NCBI GenBank assembly: GCA_965662345.1
Contig: CBFIHE010000011.1
Location: 9,121 to 73,120, forward strand
DNA from: UBA6049 sp965662345
GTDB taxonomy: Bacteria > Bacteroidota > Bacteroidia > Flavobacteriales_G > Salibacteraceae
DNA: 64,000 nt
Reading direction: 5' to 3'
Below the pieces are notes generated by a model, which worked only from the letters and a program-made list of their open reading frames with translations, ran no database searches and was not told the DNA's origin. Below, in pieces: positions 1 through 9,138 of the stretch. The translations under genes and the position numbers were made by a program. Position 1 is the first letter of the stretch, and the number at the start of each line of letters is the position of its first letter.

Positions 1-3000
1 TCAAGGTTTAAATTGACCGTGTTACTGAGCTCGGTATCTGAATAAACAGTCTGCAATAATTGCTTACCATTTAAATCCATTACAACAACATCGGCTTTGC
101 CTTCTATACCTGTAGCTCTAATACGAACCTCACCGTTGAACGGGTTGGGGAATACAGATAACCCATAAGTACTCTCTACCTCAGCAGTACCCGTAGGCCA
201 GTTGACTACATCGCCCACATAAGAATCGTTACCACATGGGTTGGAAACGTTCACTGTAACCGTATAATTACTGGCAGCGGCATATTGGTGACTCACATTA
301 AAGCCCGTGGCGGTAGTACCATCGCCAAAGTCCCAATTAACAGTCTGACCATACTGCCCTGAGAAGCTAAAATCCATTTCACCTGTGGCATCATTGTAAA
401 CTGATGTAAAACCAGCTGTTGGCTCTTCTACCACTTCTATGGTGTTTGCATAATTATCTTGTCCGTTGGTTCCATTAACACTAAGTGTAATATTCTGTGT
501 ACCCAACGAATTGAATGTAATCGTATGCGGACCCGCTGTTGTTGCCGATGCTGGACTACCATTTTCGAAGGTCCAGTTATATGTTAGCCCTGGCCCTTGA
601 GATTGATCATAGAAGATGATGCTCTCACCTTGGCAAACCATTGTATCACCAGTAAATAACGCCACGGTAGTGCTATTATCTATCAAGTTAATGTTATCCA
701 AGAACAGGTTGTTTCCGTAATCGCAAATTCCAACAAAACGCAACTGAACGCTTGACCCAGTAAATGGCGACAAATCAACCGTATCTCTGCGCCATTGCGA
801 TGCCGCTGACGGAGAGAAATTACCAGTAGTAGGATTAACTGTTGCCAATGCGGCACCCAATCTTTCATACGGAGTGAAGGTGAATGTCTCACCACAATCT
901 GTTGATACTTCAATTCGCAATCCATCCAAGCTATTTGCCGTGTACTGTGCGTAAGACACGTCAAAGGCCAATTGTACATCATTGGTATTGGTAAGATCAA
1001 TTATTGGACTCACCAACCAATCTTCTTGCCCTGAAGCATTGTAATTGTAGAAGTTGATGTATGCGGTTACACTATTGTTACCGTCTAACCCAACAATATT
1101 AGGGTTAGCAACCCATGTTTGGGCTCCATCTGGATTCTCAATGGTAAATCCTTGATTAGGGAACGGTGCTGATTCAAAATCATTAGAGAATGGCACACTT
1201 TCACCATTTGAAACACTGATATATGCACTCTTGAGTAGCGTATCAGAACCAATTGGGTTTGTTGCAATCAATTGCACATCATAGTCGCCTGAGATATTGA
1301 AAACTACCACTGGATTCGCACTGTTGGCATTTGTACCGTTTGCAAATGAATACGTAGCTGGTGTTATACTCCATGAATATTGATTAGGAGCATTCGCACT
1401 CAAATCAAACAAGGAAACATTTTGACCCACACATGTAGAAAGCGGATCTGCCATGAAGTCTACGGTTGGAACTGTTGTGGCTTCTTCAATCACGAAGTTA
1501 TCTAAGGCGATATCAGAGCTCCAATCTGAACCTGTGATTCCTCTGAATCTGATATTTACTGTAGTTCCCGCATAAGGCGAAAGGTTTACAGCACGCTCTT
1601 GCCACAATCCACCTTGTGAACCGATTAATGCAGGAGTTACATCAAAATACCAAACTCCGTCTGATAATACATCTACATGAAGCTCACCCACACTAAAGCC
1701 ATTCATGTGATAGCTAAACATCATTTGCGGAGCTTGAGCATTTGTTAAATCAAAACAAGGTGACATTAGAACCGCTTCTTGGAAAGTACATCCTCCAGAT
1801 GCTTCTAAATACAAGTATTTACCCGAGATTGTACCCGGATTGGCATCAATGGTAGGACCTGTGCCCGTTGAGGCCGTTCCACCCTGGTCTGTTCTCCAAT
1901 CGATATCATCAAAAACGTTGTTGAAAGCGTTGAGCCATCCGTTCGTTAATGAACAATTTGTTCCACCGCAATCATTTGCTGTACCGCAATTGCTGAAAGA
2001 TTCAAAATCTTCAGTATAAGGTAAGGTTTGTGTTCCTATTCCGTTAAGAATTGCTGGAGAAGTAGTGAGGGTATCGTTGAAGGCGTTTCCATCTCCAGAT
2101 AAACTCACCCACGCTACAAAGTTATTTGCACCCGTAGTTAAAGTAACTCCTGGCTGAATAGATACATGAGCAGTATCTCCAGGGTTTAGTGTACCTGTAT
2201 AGGTTTCTGTAACTGTAGTTCCTGAATTGAATGAATAGTTTACATCAAACCCAGACGCTGGGTTCTGTCCTTTGTTCTCTACTATGAGCTTTACCTGCAC
2301 TGCACCTGAAGATTGGCAAGTTGGATACAAGCCTGAAGGGCTCATCACTTGTTCAAGAGCCACATCATTAGATACTACACAATTAACTGTGCCAATTGGT
2401 TTGTTGATGGCAATTGCTCTACGACCTTTTGCTTCTTGAGTCTCTGCGCGAACGCTAATCCACAACTCTTGGTTTGGCGAGTACCCAGTAAGAAAAGCCT
2501 GTGTACCAGTTACCGTCATCACAGAATCCATAAACTCTGTACCTAAAACATACACATCGTATGAAGTTGCTCCACCTACGGCAGACCAAGAAATAGCGAT
2601 GGTATCTGGACATGCATAATCAACGTTGAGATTTTGAGGCACTCCGATGATGCTAAACGTTTCATCTGATTCATCACTTAACCCGTTTCTTGTTACACGA
2701 ACTTTAGCTTGACCTGTAACCGTATTAGGAACGCTCCAAGTATAGAATCTGGAGTTTGCGGAAACATTGGTTGCAATTTGATTCCAGTTGTTTCCGTTAT
2801 CTGTAGTGTACTCCAAGGTAAAAGAACCATTGGTTCCGTAGGCATCCCAGTGAATACGCTCCTGTGTTCCTGCCTCTAAGTTATCTCCACCCATTGGGAA
2901 AGTTACCATCGGCTCTGCAGAAAGATATTCAAACACTACGTAATAATCTTGTGGACCAAAAGGCACCGTTGTTCCGTCTACTGTGAGTGTATACGTTCCT

Positions 3001-4823
3001 GCTGCAGGGTTTACCAAAGGAATTTGCTCAACGTTATTCAAATGATCTGGCCCTGTGGTTGCCGGGTCGTCTAACGTTGATGCATTAGGTGCAGGGTTTA
3101 GTATGTAAGGCTCGTAAGTTGTTCCACCTTGTGTAACTACCGCATCTAAATCGTTTACCAACGCTGTAGCTGCACTTGTACTCGCCTCTTTATCATGCCA
3201 GTACACCATTACTTTAGCCAATTCTGTTCCTGCTGGCACCGTGAATGTATGCGTGTTAGTAGCGTTTTGCGCTACACTACTTTTTAAGTAGCGGCCTTCT
3301 TCCAATACCATTAGTGCACGTAGGGTATTTACCTTACCAAAGCCGAATTCAAAATCTGGGCCAATATTTCCCAATTCATTTGCCGTATTGAGCATAATGG
3401 CTTTCAGCAACGCACTTTCTGCTGTAGTACCCCCATTGAGTTCACGGTGTGCTTGGTGCAACTGTGTCATACACCCTGTAATTCCAGGCGCTGCAGCAGA
3501 GGTACCTCCACCTGGAGCATAAGTATTTCCAGGATCGGTGGACATTTGGTTATGTCCGTGTGCTGAAATATCTGGTTTTATTCTACCATCATTAGCGGGT
3601 CCACGTGAACTACTAAAACGGAGATTATCTTGGTTGTCTAGGTTTGCCGTGGCAACTACGTTTTTACCCATCTTATGACCACCCGTGATATTTCCCCAAA
3701 GAGATCCTGCACCATAGCCGCAATCGTTGTTATTGCTGTTACCAGCAGAAAACACCTGAATAAGTGTTGGATTATTGTAAATCTCTTGATCAACAGTTCT
3801 GGTTAAAGAGGTATAACCAGCATTACAACCATTGGAATAAGATGATTGGAAAATTAAAACGTCATCACTTAGGTGAAGTGGTAACGTACCAGGTAAAGAA
3901 CCACTGTATTGACGAATCCAAATAAACGATGCGGGTGCCATACCTCGCATAGTTGGGTCTAGGTTACCAGCAGCTCCAACAATACCTGCAACCATATCTC
4001 CATGTGTTCCTAAATCGTTTGTAGCTTGTGTTTGGTCTACTCTACCTTGAAAATCAATATGCGGACCAACAGGACCGTCATCGTTCACAGCCACGGATAC
4101 TCCGTCACCATCGTATTGTCTACCACCGTATCCGTCTGAATCTATACTGTTGGATCTGTGCAAGTTTCTACCATCATCACTTTCTTTTTCTCCCGGCTCA
4201 GGAGCTACATCTACGTAGCGTACCCAAGGCTCACTCGCTAACTGCTCTAGTTTTGCCAATGCAATTTCACCTTGTACCACATTAACATGTGGCTTGCTTA
4301 GCTCAGTTTCAAAACCATATGCTAGAAGTCCTTCAGCAACAGAAGAAGGTAGCACATCTTGCTGACCTGTAACCTGCACAGAAACCTTACTGCCTTTAAC
4401 TGCATATTCTGGAAGCGGACGCTCTTCCAAACGCATAGATAGCTTATGTTTCGTTTGAAGTGGTGCAACAGCTAAAGCATTGTAATTCTTCAAGGTTAAA
4501 GGAACCAAACTAGTTGGGAAAGAAACCACGAATGCATTTGTGGGTAGGTACTCTAAAAACTGAACCCCCTGTGACGCTAACGCTGATTTAGCCGCATCAT
4601 CTGGAATTTCAGCAAATTGTACAATGCGGTAAATACGATTGTTATGCTGCTCACCAGGAGAGATATTCCATTCTGTTGGACCTTGCAAGTTGGGGGACAA
4701 GAATTCCGTTCCTGTAGTAAGGTTAAGAGGGATACCCGTTCCATTAGCTTCTTGGGCCATTGCCGATACAGATAACGCTCCAAAAGCAAGAACCAGCATC
4801 GGTTTCCGATGTAGTTTGAACAT
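1..4823 (-). CDS. Giant secreted subtilisin-like (S8) protease with T9SS sorting domain, 3' end outside window
   Basis: The frame is open from the ATG at 4823 to the left edge (about 1607 codons), so the last residues are missing. A signal peptide (residues 1 to about 24, ending in AMAQ) precedes a propeptide-like region. The S8 catalytic domain spans roughly 230-490 with Asp248 in NDDGP, His274 in THGDMVAG and Ser442 in GTSAAAPG. Beyond it I read two MAM-like jelly-roll segments (about 935-1110 and 1220-1380, each ending near DNF/DNI), PKD-like domains (about 1110-1200, 1385-1465 and 1468-1525, the last with WDFGDGT) and the start of a type A T9SS C-terminal sorting domain (VFPNPFNGEV, about 1550 onward). 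The protein is expected to be exported by Sec, then T9SS, and to act at the cell surface or outside, probably on proteins. Its specificity cannot be read from sequence. Confidence 0.93.
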   Translation of the reverse strand, partial: MFKLHRKPMLVLAFGALSVSAMAQEANGTGIPLNLTTGTEFLSPNLQGPTEWNISPGEQHNNRIYRIVQFAEIPDDAAKSALASQGVQFLEYLPTNAFVVSFPTSLVPLTLKNYNALAVAPLQTKHKLSMRLEERPLPEYAVKGSKVSVQVTGQQDVLPSSVAEGLLAYGFETELSKPHVNVVQGEIALAKLEQLASEPWVRYVDVAPEPGEKESDDGRNLHRSNSIDSDGYGGRQYDGDGVSVAVNDDGPVGPHIDFQGRVDQTQATNDLGTHGDMVAGIVGAAGNLDPTMRGMAPASFIWIRQYSGSLPGTLPLHLSDDVLIFQSSYSNGCNAGYTSLTRTVDQEIYNNPTLIQVFSAGNSNNNDCGYGAGSLWGNITGGHKMGKNVVATANLDNQDNLRFSSSRGPANDGRIKPDISAHGHNQMSTDPGNTYAPGGGTSAAAPGITGCMTQLHQAHRELNGGTTAESALLKAIMLNTANELGNIGPDFEFGFGKVNTLRALMVLEEGRYLKSSVAQNATNTHTFTVPAGTELAKVMVYWHDKEASTSAATALVNDLDAVVTQGGTTYEPYILNPAPNASTLDDPATTGPDHLNNVEQIPLVNPAAGTYTLTVDGTTVPFGPQDYYVVFEYLSAEPMVTFPMGGDNLEAGTQERIHWDAYGTNGSFTLEYTTDNGNNWNQIATNVSANSRFYTWSVPNTVTGQAKVRVTRNGLSDESDETFSIIGVPQNLNVDYACPDTIAISWSAVGGATSYDVYVLGTEFMDSVMTVTGTQAFLTGYSPNQELWISVRAETQEAKGRRAIAINKPIGTVNCVVSNDVALEQVMSPSGLYPTCQSSGAVQVKLIVENKGQNPASGFDVNYSFNSGTTVTETYTGTLNPGDTAHVSIQPGVTLTTGANNFVAWVSLSGDGNAFNDTLTTSPAILNGIGTQTLPYTEDFESFSNCGTANDCGGTNCSLTNGWLNAFNNVFDDIDWRTDQGGTASTGTGPTIDANPGTISGKYLYLEASGGCTFQEAVLMSPCFDLTNAQAPQMMFSYHMNGFSVGELHVDVLSDGVWYFDVTPALIGSQGGLWQERAVNLSPYAGTTVNIRFRGITGSDWSSDIALDNFVIEEATTVPTVDFMADPLSTCVGQNVSLFDLSANAPNQYSWSITPATYSFANGTNANSANPVVVFNISGDYDVQLIATNPIGSDTLLKSAYISVSNGESVPFSNDFESAPFPNQGFTIENPDGAQTWVANPNIVGLDGNNSVTAYINFYNYNASGQEDWLVSPIIDLTNTNDVQLAFDVSYAQYTANSLDGLRIEVSTDCGETFTFTPYERLGAALATVNPTTGNFSPSAASQWRRDTVDLSPFTGSSVQLRFVGICDYGNNLFLDNINLIDNSTTVALFTGDTMVCQGESIIFYDQSQGPGLTYNWTFENGSPASATTAGPHTITFNSLGTQNITLSVNGTNGQDNYANTIEVVEEPTAGFTSVYNDATGEMDFSFSGQYGQTVNWDFGDGTTATGFNVSHQYAAASNYTVTVNVSNPCGNDSYVGDVVNWPTGTAEVESTYGLSVFPNPFNGEVRIRATGIEGKADVVVMDLNGKQLLQTVYSDTELSNTVNLNL

Positions 4824-4931
4824 GTTTTAGTTTTGGTTTAATTAAACAATACGTATAGTAATTAGCGGTTTCGTTTGGAGAGAACGCTAATATCGTACTT
4901 ATCAGCGAGATATAAAAATCTTAATGCCTAG

Positions 4932-5180
4932 TTAACCTTGCTTTGCTAAAGCAACAGCATGCTTGTAATTAGCCATCATTTCTTGATGAATTTTCACAGC
5001 ATTTTGAGTGAATTGTTCGTCTACCAGTTTCTTAACTTCATCTGGACCAGCAAATGCATCCTTTGGGAATTTATAAACCTGCTCCATGGGTCCGCCCACC
5101 AAATTGATCAAGTATTTATCATTATACTGATGAATGGTAACTGTAAAATATGGATTCTCTATTTGAGCAACTACACGCAT
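4932..5180 (-). CDS. Small conserved hypothetical protein (82 aa)
   Basis: I do not recognise a named family. The protein is soluble and has no signal peptide. Its N-terminal half is beta-rich (VAQIENPYFTVTIHQYNDKY) and its C-terminal half is helical and charged (PDEVKKLVDEQF onward). The gene starts 10 bases after the stop of yaaA on the same strand, so the two are probably co-transcribed. Codon use resembles its neighbours. A coding call is favoured by the tight spacing and the plausible folded composition; function is unknown. Confidence 0.7.
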   Translation of the reverse strand: MRVVAQIENPYFTVTIHQYNDKYLINLVGGPMEQVYKFPKDAFAGPDEVKKLVDEQFTQNAVKIHQEMMANYKHAVALAKQG

Positions 5181-5190
5181 GATTGGTTGA

Positions 5191-5967
5191 TTAAGCTTTA
5201 GTATCTCGGGTAAATACCCATTTATTTTCTAGCGAAAGTTCTGGGTTAAATCCATATCCTTCTGAGTTGAATGCTTTTAAATCTTCTGGATTCTTTAATT
5301 GGTTCTCAGCCATAAATCTGGCCATCATTCCTCTGGCTTTCTTTGCAAAGAAACTGAGCACCTTGTATTGTCCGTTCTTAAAATCTTTGAATTCTATATC
5401 AATTATGCGCTGAGGCATTCGCTTTGTGTTCACGGCTTTAAAGTACTCGTTAGAAGCTAGGTTAATCACAACACCATCGGCTTGGCCAATATCCTCCATG
5501 AGTGTGGATGTAATTGTATCTCCCCAGAATTCATATAGATTTTTCTTCCTCTTAATGTTCACTTTGGTTCCCATCTCTAACCTGTATGGCTGCATGGCAT
5601 CTAAAGGTCTGAGTAGACCATAAAGACCACTTAAAATCCGTAGGTGTTGTTGAAGGTAATCTATTTGAGGCTGGTTGAGAGATGTGGCATCTAGTCCTGT
5701 ATACACATCTCCATTAAATGCGAAAACTGCCTGCTTTACATTCTCCTCTGTTGGTTGAGCGGTCCATTGCGCAAATCTTTCATGATTGAGTTGGGCCAGG
5801 GGCGTGGAAATCTTCATGAGTTCACCCAGCTTGGCACGAGAAAAGGAGCGCATTTTTTTTACGATTTTCTCGCTTTGTTCAACAAATCGCGTATCTGAAA
5901 CAGATTGAATTGGTGACGGAGACTCAAAATCAAGGGATTTGGCTGGAGAGATTACTGCTATCATCAT
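5191..5967 (-). CDS. yaaA: Peroxide stress protein YaaA (DUF328/UPF0246)
   Basis: The 258-residue product begins with the family signature ISPAKSLDFESP and continues with the expected conserved blocks LSGLYGLLRPLDAMQPYRLEMG (about 90-113), NLASNEYFKAV and FFAKKARGMMARF. Length matches the family (about 255). In E. coli YaaA lowers free iron and DNA damage under hydrogen peroxide stress and binds DNA; that role is known for the family and inferred here. It lies 51 bases downstream of the glycosyltransferase gene and 10 bases upstream of the 82-residue gene. The start MMIAV could equally be the second Met. No special regulator site is evident. Confidence 0.95.
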   Translation of the reverse strand: MMIAVISPAKSLDFESPSPIQSVSDTRFVEQSEKIVKKMRSFSRAKLGELMKISTPLAQLNHERFAQWTAQPTEENVKQAVFAFNGDVYTGLDATSLNQPQIDYLQQHLRILSGLYGLLRPLDAMQPYRLEMGTKVNIKRKKNLYEFWGDTITSTLMEDIGQADGVVINLASNEYFKAVNTKRMPQRIIDIEFKDFKNGQYKVLSFFAKKARGMMARFMAENQLKNPEDLKAFNSEGYGFNPELSLENKWVFTRDTKA

Positions 5968-6018
5968 TATTTCTTTTTCACATTTATGTAACCAGAAATT
6001 ACACGAAAAAGTTTCCTG

Positions 6019-7665
6019 TTATGGTTTTTGGTTATTCTCTTTCCTTCGAGATATTGCTTCAATTACATGTTCGTCAAACTCTATCAATAATAGGTTCTCA
6101 TGCTTAGAAATAGGAAAACGAAGCAGCTCTTCCCACTCTAACCCATATTGTTCCATGATTGGCACATGAACGGGATTAACAATGTACAGTGTATTGGGTA
6201 CGGGTTTTCCTACATGTTTTTTGAGGGTTTCGTTACGAAGCCTACCAATGTATAAGGCTGTTTCTGGGAAAAAACCAGATTCTTGCCAAAGCTTGAGGTC
6301 TTTACCCATTGATAAACGAGCAGCTTCCTCTGCACCATCGCGGTAAGCGGCTTCTTTTATTTGTACATCTAATGCGGGGCGTATAAAGACGTTATACGAT
6401 ATTCTACCGAGAAGCACTCCGCAAACCATAAGAATGAGGGCAGACTGCTTGTACTTGAACCAAAGTACAAACAAGGTAAAGAACCCAACGGACAAGCCTA
6501 TTACCCAATAGAGTTTATGGTTTGTATAATCATAACTGGTGCCAAGGGCGAAATACCAAACCCCAATGGCAGACAGTGCTAAAATTGAAGCGTAAATTCT
6601 ACCTATCCATAAGTTACGCCTAGGCAGAACAAACTCCTCTTTGGCGTAAAACCACACCAACACTGTAAAGATTAATGGGAAAAACATGATTAAATAGCGT
6701 GTTGTACTTCCTGGAGAAATCCAGTACACCCAGCTATTTGCAAAAAACACTACAAAGCAGAACCAAAGAAGGGAATGCTCTTTTACTATTCTAAACCAGC
6801 CTTTGCGTACTAAAGCTATTAGCAAGATAGACCAAGGCGCAAGCTCGTACAAAAACCGAAGTGGGAACATTGCTACATGCTCTGCAAAATTGCCAAAACC
6901 ATGTACCGCAACGGACCGCTCATTACTGTCTGTCCACAAAGCCGTAATGATTTTAAAAATTCCTTCTGGATGCATGGAATAATACAGCCCGTAATAAACT
7001 CCCACAATCACTACAAACGTGATAAGCCCTACCAAGTGCTCTAAAGAAAAGAGTTTCTTAAATCTATTGTTTGCTACAAACCAAGCAATTAAGGTGAACC
7101 CTTGAAAAGGAATGGTTGGGAGTCCCTTCGTTAAGTAGGCAAAACCCGCAATACCGTAAGACACTGTAAATAAGAGCCAAAAATTGCCCCTTTTAAAGAA
7201 GTAGTACACAGAGATGAACATGGCATAAATCATCCACGAAAAGGGAATATCTATGCGACCTACTCTAGAGGATTCAAAAAGCACATGCCCTGCGGTTAAG
7301 GTTAAAAGTCCCATAGCGATGGCATGCTTTGAACCAAAGGTCTTTTTGTGAAAGAAGTAAATAGTTAGCGAGAACAATAACAGGCAAAGTGTTACTGGAA
7401 AGCGAATGGCAAAGTTTGAAAAACTACCTGTAATGGCCGCTGTAGCAGCAATCATCCAGTTGAAAATAGGAGGCTTAATATAGTAATACTCCCCTTGAAG
7501 TGTAGGAACCACATAGTTACCAGAGCGTTCCATTTCAAAGGCCACTAGACCACGTAAGCCGTCATCGTGATTGAGTGGCACTAAGTCTAGGTTAAGCCAC
7601 AAGGCCGGAAATACCAACAGCACGGCTAGTACATAAATCCAAGTATCGTTTTTAGGAAAGCTCAA
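6019..7665 (-). CDS. ArnT/PMT-like (GT39 family) membrane glycosyltransferase
   Basis: This 548-residue protein has about eleven hydrophobic segments and the layout of GT-C glycosyltransferases. The first periplasmic loop carries HDDG (residues 33-36), at the place of the catalytic acidic pair, and YYYIKPPIFNWM (60-71), the KPP block typical of ArnT/PMT-like proteins. Such enzymes transfer a sugar from a polyprenyl phosphate donor to lipid or protein on the outer face of the inner membrane; the acceptor here is unknown. The start is a TTG at 7665: an in-frame TAG lies four codons upstream with no ATG between. It is the first gene of a probable minus-strand run with yaaA, and is divergent from the barrel operon at 7845. 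Confidence 0.85.
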   Translation of the reverse strand: MSFPKNDTWIYVLAVLLVFPALWLNLDLVPLNHDDGLRGLVAFEMERSGNYVVPTLQGEYYYIKPPIFNWMIAATAAITGSFSNFAIRFPVTLCLLLFSLTIYFFHKKTFGSKHAIAMGLLTLTAGHVLFESSRVGRIDIPFSWMIYAMFISVYYFFKRGNFWLLFTVSYGIAGFAYLTKGLPTIPFQGFTLIAWFVANNRFKKLFSLEHLVGLITFVVIVGVYYGLYYSMHPEGIFKIITALWTDSNERSVAVHGFGNFAEHVAMFPLRFLYELAPWSILLIALVRKGWFRIVKEHSLLWFCFVVFFANSWVYWISPGSTTRYLIMFFPLIFTVLVWFYAKEEFVLPRRNLWIGRIYASILALSAIGVWYFALGTSYDYTNHKLYWVIGLSVGFFTLFVLWFKYKQSALILMVCGVLLGRISYNVFIRPALDVQIKEAAYRDGAEEAARLSMGKDLKLWQESGFFPETALYIGRLRNETLKKHVGKPVPNTLYIVNPVHVPIMEQYGLEWEELLRFPISKHENLLLIEFDEHVIEAISRRKENNQKP

Positions 7666-7786
7666 ACTGTTTGGTCTAATTTTAAGATGAGTGCAAGATT
7701 ACATTTTCGCCATAAATCAAGTTGATAATCACAAGAGGAAAGGAATTAGAATCTGATTTTAGAATGAACCCTATGTTACCAAATTA

Positions 7787-7803
7787 TTAGGTGCGCAACC
7801 TAA
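7787..7803. promoter_or_regulatory. Inverted repeat upstream of the barrel/NRAMP-like operon
   Basis: TTAGGTGCGCAACCTAA has 6-base arms (TTAGGT/ACCTAA) around GCGCA. It lies 41 bases before the ATG at 7845, in the divergent gap between the glycosyltransferase and the barrel operon. It could be an operator or a hairpin in the 5' leader. There is no assigned regulator, and chance is possible. Confidence 0.35.
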
Positions 7804-7844
7804 ATATACTATAGGGTATCTATTCAAGAAACAATCTACAACTC

Positions 7845-8459
7845 ATGAAAAAGATCGTGCAAGCTTTGGCCATTCTGGTGTGTTCTACTACGGTAACGTT
7901 GGCTCAAACAGAGAATGAGAAACACGTTTACAGGAATCACTTAACCATTGAGCCTCTCACTTTTTTAGCTGGAGGGATTCAAATAGGTTATGAGCGAAAC
8001 CTTGGTTCAAGAAGTGCGTTAAAAATTTTAGCAGGGTACTATCACAATCAAGAACCTTCTCTTTTGTATCCCATGGCCACGAGACTAGAAGGCGGAAACA
8101 TACAACTTACCGCCAAACGCTTTTTCCAAGCAGAAGAATCTTCTCCTACCCGGTTTTACATGGGTGCCTTGGGACTATTCAAACTAGGCGAATTAGATAC
8201 TATGCTTGACACAGATTACCCACAAATGACCATTATAGAAGAAAAAACATATGATGCATCTGCTATTGGTGTGGGAACTGTGTTTGGATTATCTATTTAT
8301 ACACAAGCAGGCTTTCATATGGACATCTCTTTGGGTGGCATGATGAACTTCTCCCTTAGCCCCAGAGAAGATGCTGAATTTCTACATGCACCTCTGGTTA
8401 ACCCCTACCTCACTGGAGTTGCTCCAAGAATGAATTTTGGAATTGGCTATTCTTTTTAA
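7845..8459 (+). CDS. Outer-membrane beta-barrel-like protein (paralogue 1)
   Basis: A signal peptide (MKKIVQALAILVCSTTVTLAQ) precedes about 180 residues with alternating hydrophobic/polar strands and a C-terminal aromatic end (NFGIGYSF), as in small outer-membrane barrels. The block IEPLTFLAGGIQIGYERN (about 35-52) recurs in the next gene as IEPKAVLAKGLEIGYERV, and both continue with a YY..N....YP stretch and KRFF/KHFF. The two are therefore tandem paralogues. I do not recognise a named family. Position at the head of an operon with an NRAMP-like transporter suggests an envelope or transport role, which is inference. Confidence 0.8.
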   Translation: MKKIVQALAILVCSTTVTLAQTENEKHVYRNHLTIEPLTFLAGGIQIGYERNLGSRSALKILAGYYHNQEPSLLYPMATRLEGGNIQLTAKRFFQAEESSPTRFYMGALGLFKLGELDTMLDTDYPQMTIIEEKTYDASAIGVGTVFGLSIYTQAGFHMDISLGGMMNFSLSPREDAEFLHAPLVNPYLTGVAPRMNFGIGYSF

Positions 8460-8468
8460 TTTTATGCC

Positions 8469-9116
8469 ATGAGGCATTACCTACTTCTTTTGTTGGTAGC
8501 AACTACCCTTGTTTCTCTTGTAAACGGACAGGAGCTTAAGAACGCCATATACATAGAACCAAAGGCCGTATTGGCCAAAGGGCTGGAGATTGGTTATGAG
8601 CGAGTTATTTCGCCACGGTTGCATGCCGCGGTAAATATTGCCTATTACAGAAATGGTAACTCCAAATGGGTTTATCCTGCATCCGAACTGCACGAAAGCT
8701 ATAGAGTTCAAGCAGATTTGAAGCATTTTTTCAAACAGAAGCAAGAGCAGATTATCCGTCCATATGTTTCTGTTGAATTGCTTTTTAAATCCAGTAGGTT
8801 AGATCCGCTTGGTGATTCAACTCAAATCAGAGGAACTTGGGTAGATGTTTTTGCACAAGCTGCATCTATGTCTTTCCCTTCCTATCCTTCATTACCATAC
8901 AGAACGGTGCAACGTGCTTCTGCCATTGGGTGGGGACTCACCTTAGGTGCCCAATACGCAAAATTAGACCCCTTTTACTTAGATACTTCTGTTGGGTTTC
9001 TGTCTTATCACACCCTTGTAGACCCGCGTGAATTAGAACATGTTCATAAAGACTTCATCAATCCTTTTGACGGTATTCAACCTAGCTTTAATCTGAGTTT
9101 GGGTGTTCGCTTCTAA
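8469..9116 (+). CDS. Outer-membrane beta-barrel-like protein (paralogue 2)
   Basis: The 215-residue product has a signal peptide (MRHYLLLLLVATTLVSLVNGQ) and ends in SLGVRF, an aromatic C-terminus typical of outer-membrane barrels. It shares with its upstream neighbour the IEPKAVLAKGLEIGYER block, the YYRNG....YPASEL stretch and the ADLKHFF stretch, so it arose by duplication. The gene begins 9 bases after the previous stop and ends 22 bases before the transporter gene, so all three are likely on one mRNA. No enzymatic motif is visible. Confidence 0.8.
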   Translation: MRHYLLLLLVATTLVSLVNGQELKNAIYIEPKAVLAKGLEIGYERVISPRLHAAVNIAYYRNGNSKWVYPASELHESYRVQADLKHFFKQKQEQIIRPYVSVELLFKSSRLDPLGDSTQIRGTWVDVFAQAASMSFPSYPSLPYRTVQRASAIGWGLTLGAQYAKLDPFYLDTSVGFLSYHTLVDPRELEHVHKDFINPFDGIQPSFNLSLGVRF

Positions 9117-9138
9117 CGCGTTATCTTGCTCAAGATAG

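Noticed and set aside
4639..4830. Plus-strand open frame over the start of the S8 protease gene
   Set aside because: It is antisense to the signal peptide and propeptide of a clear gene.
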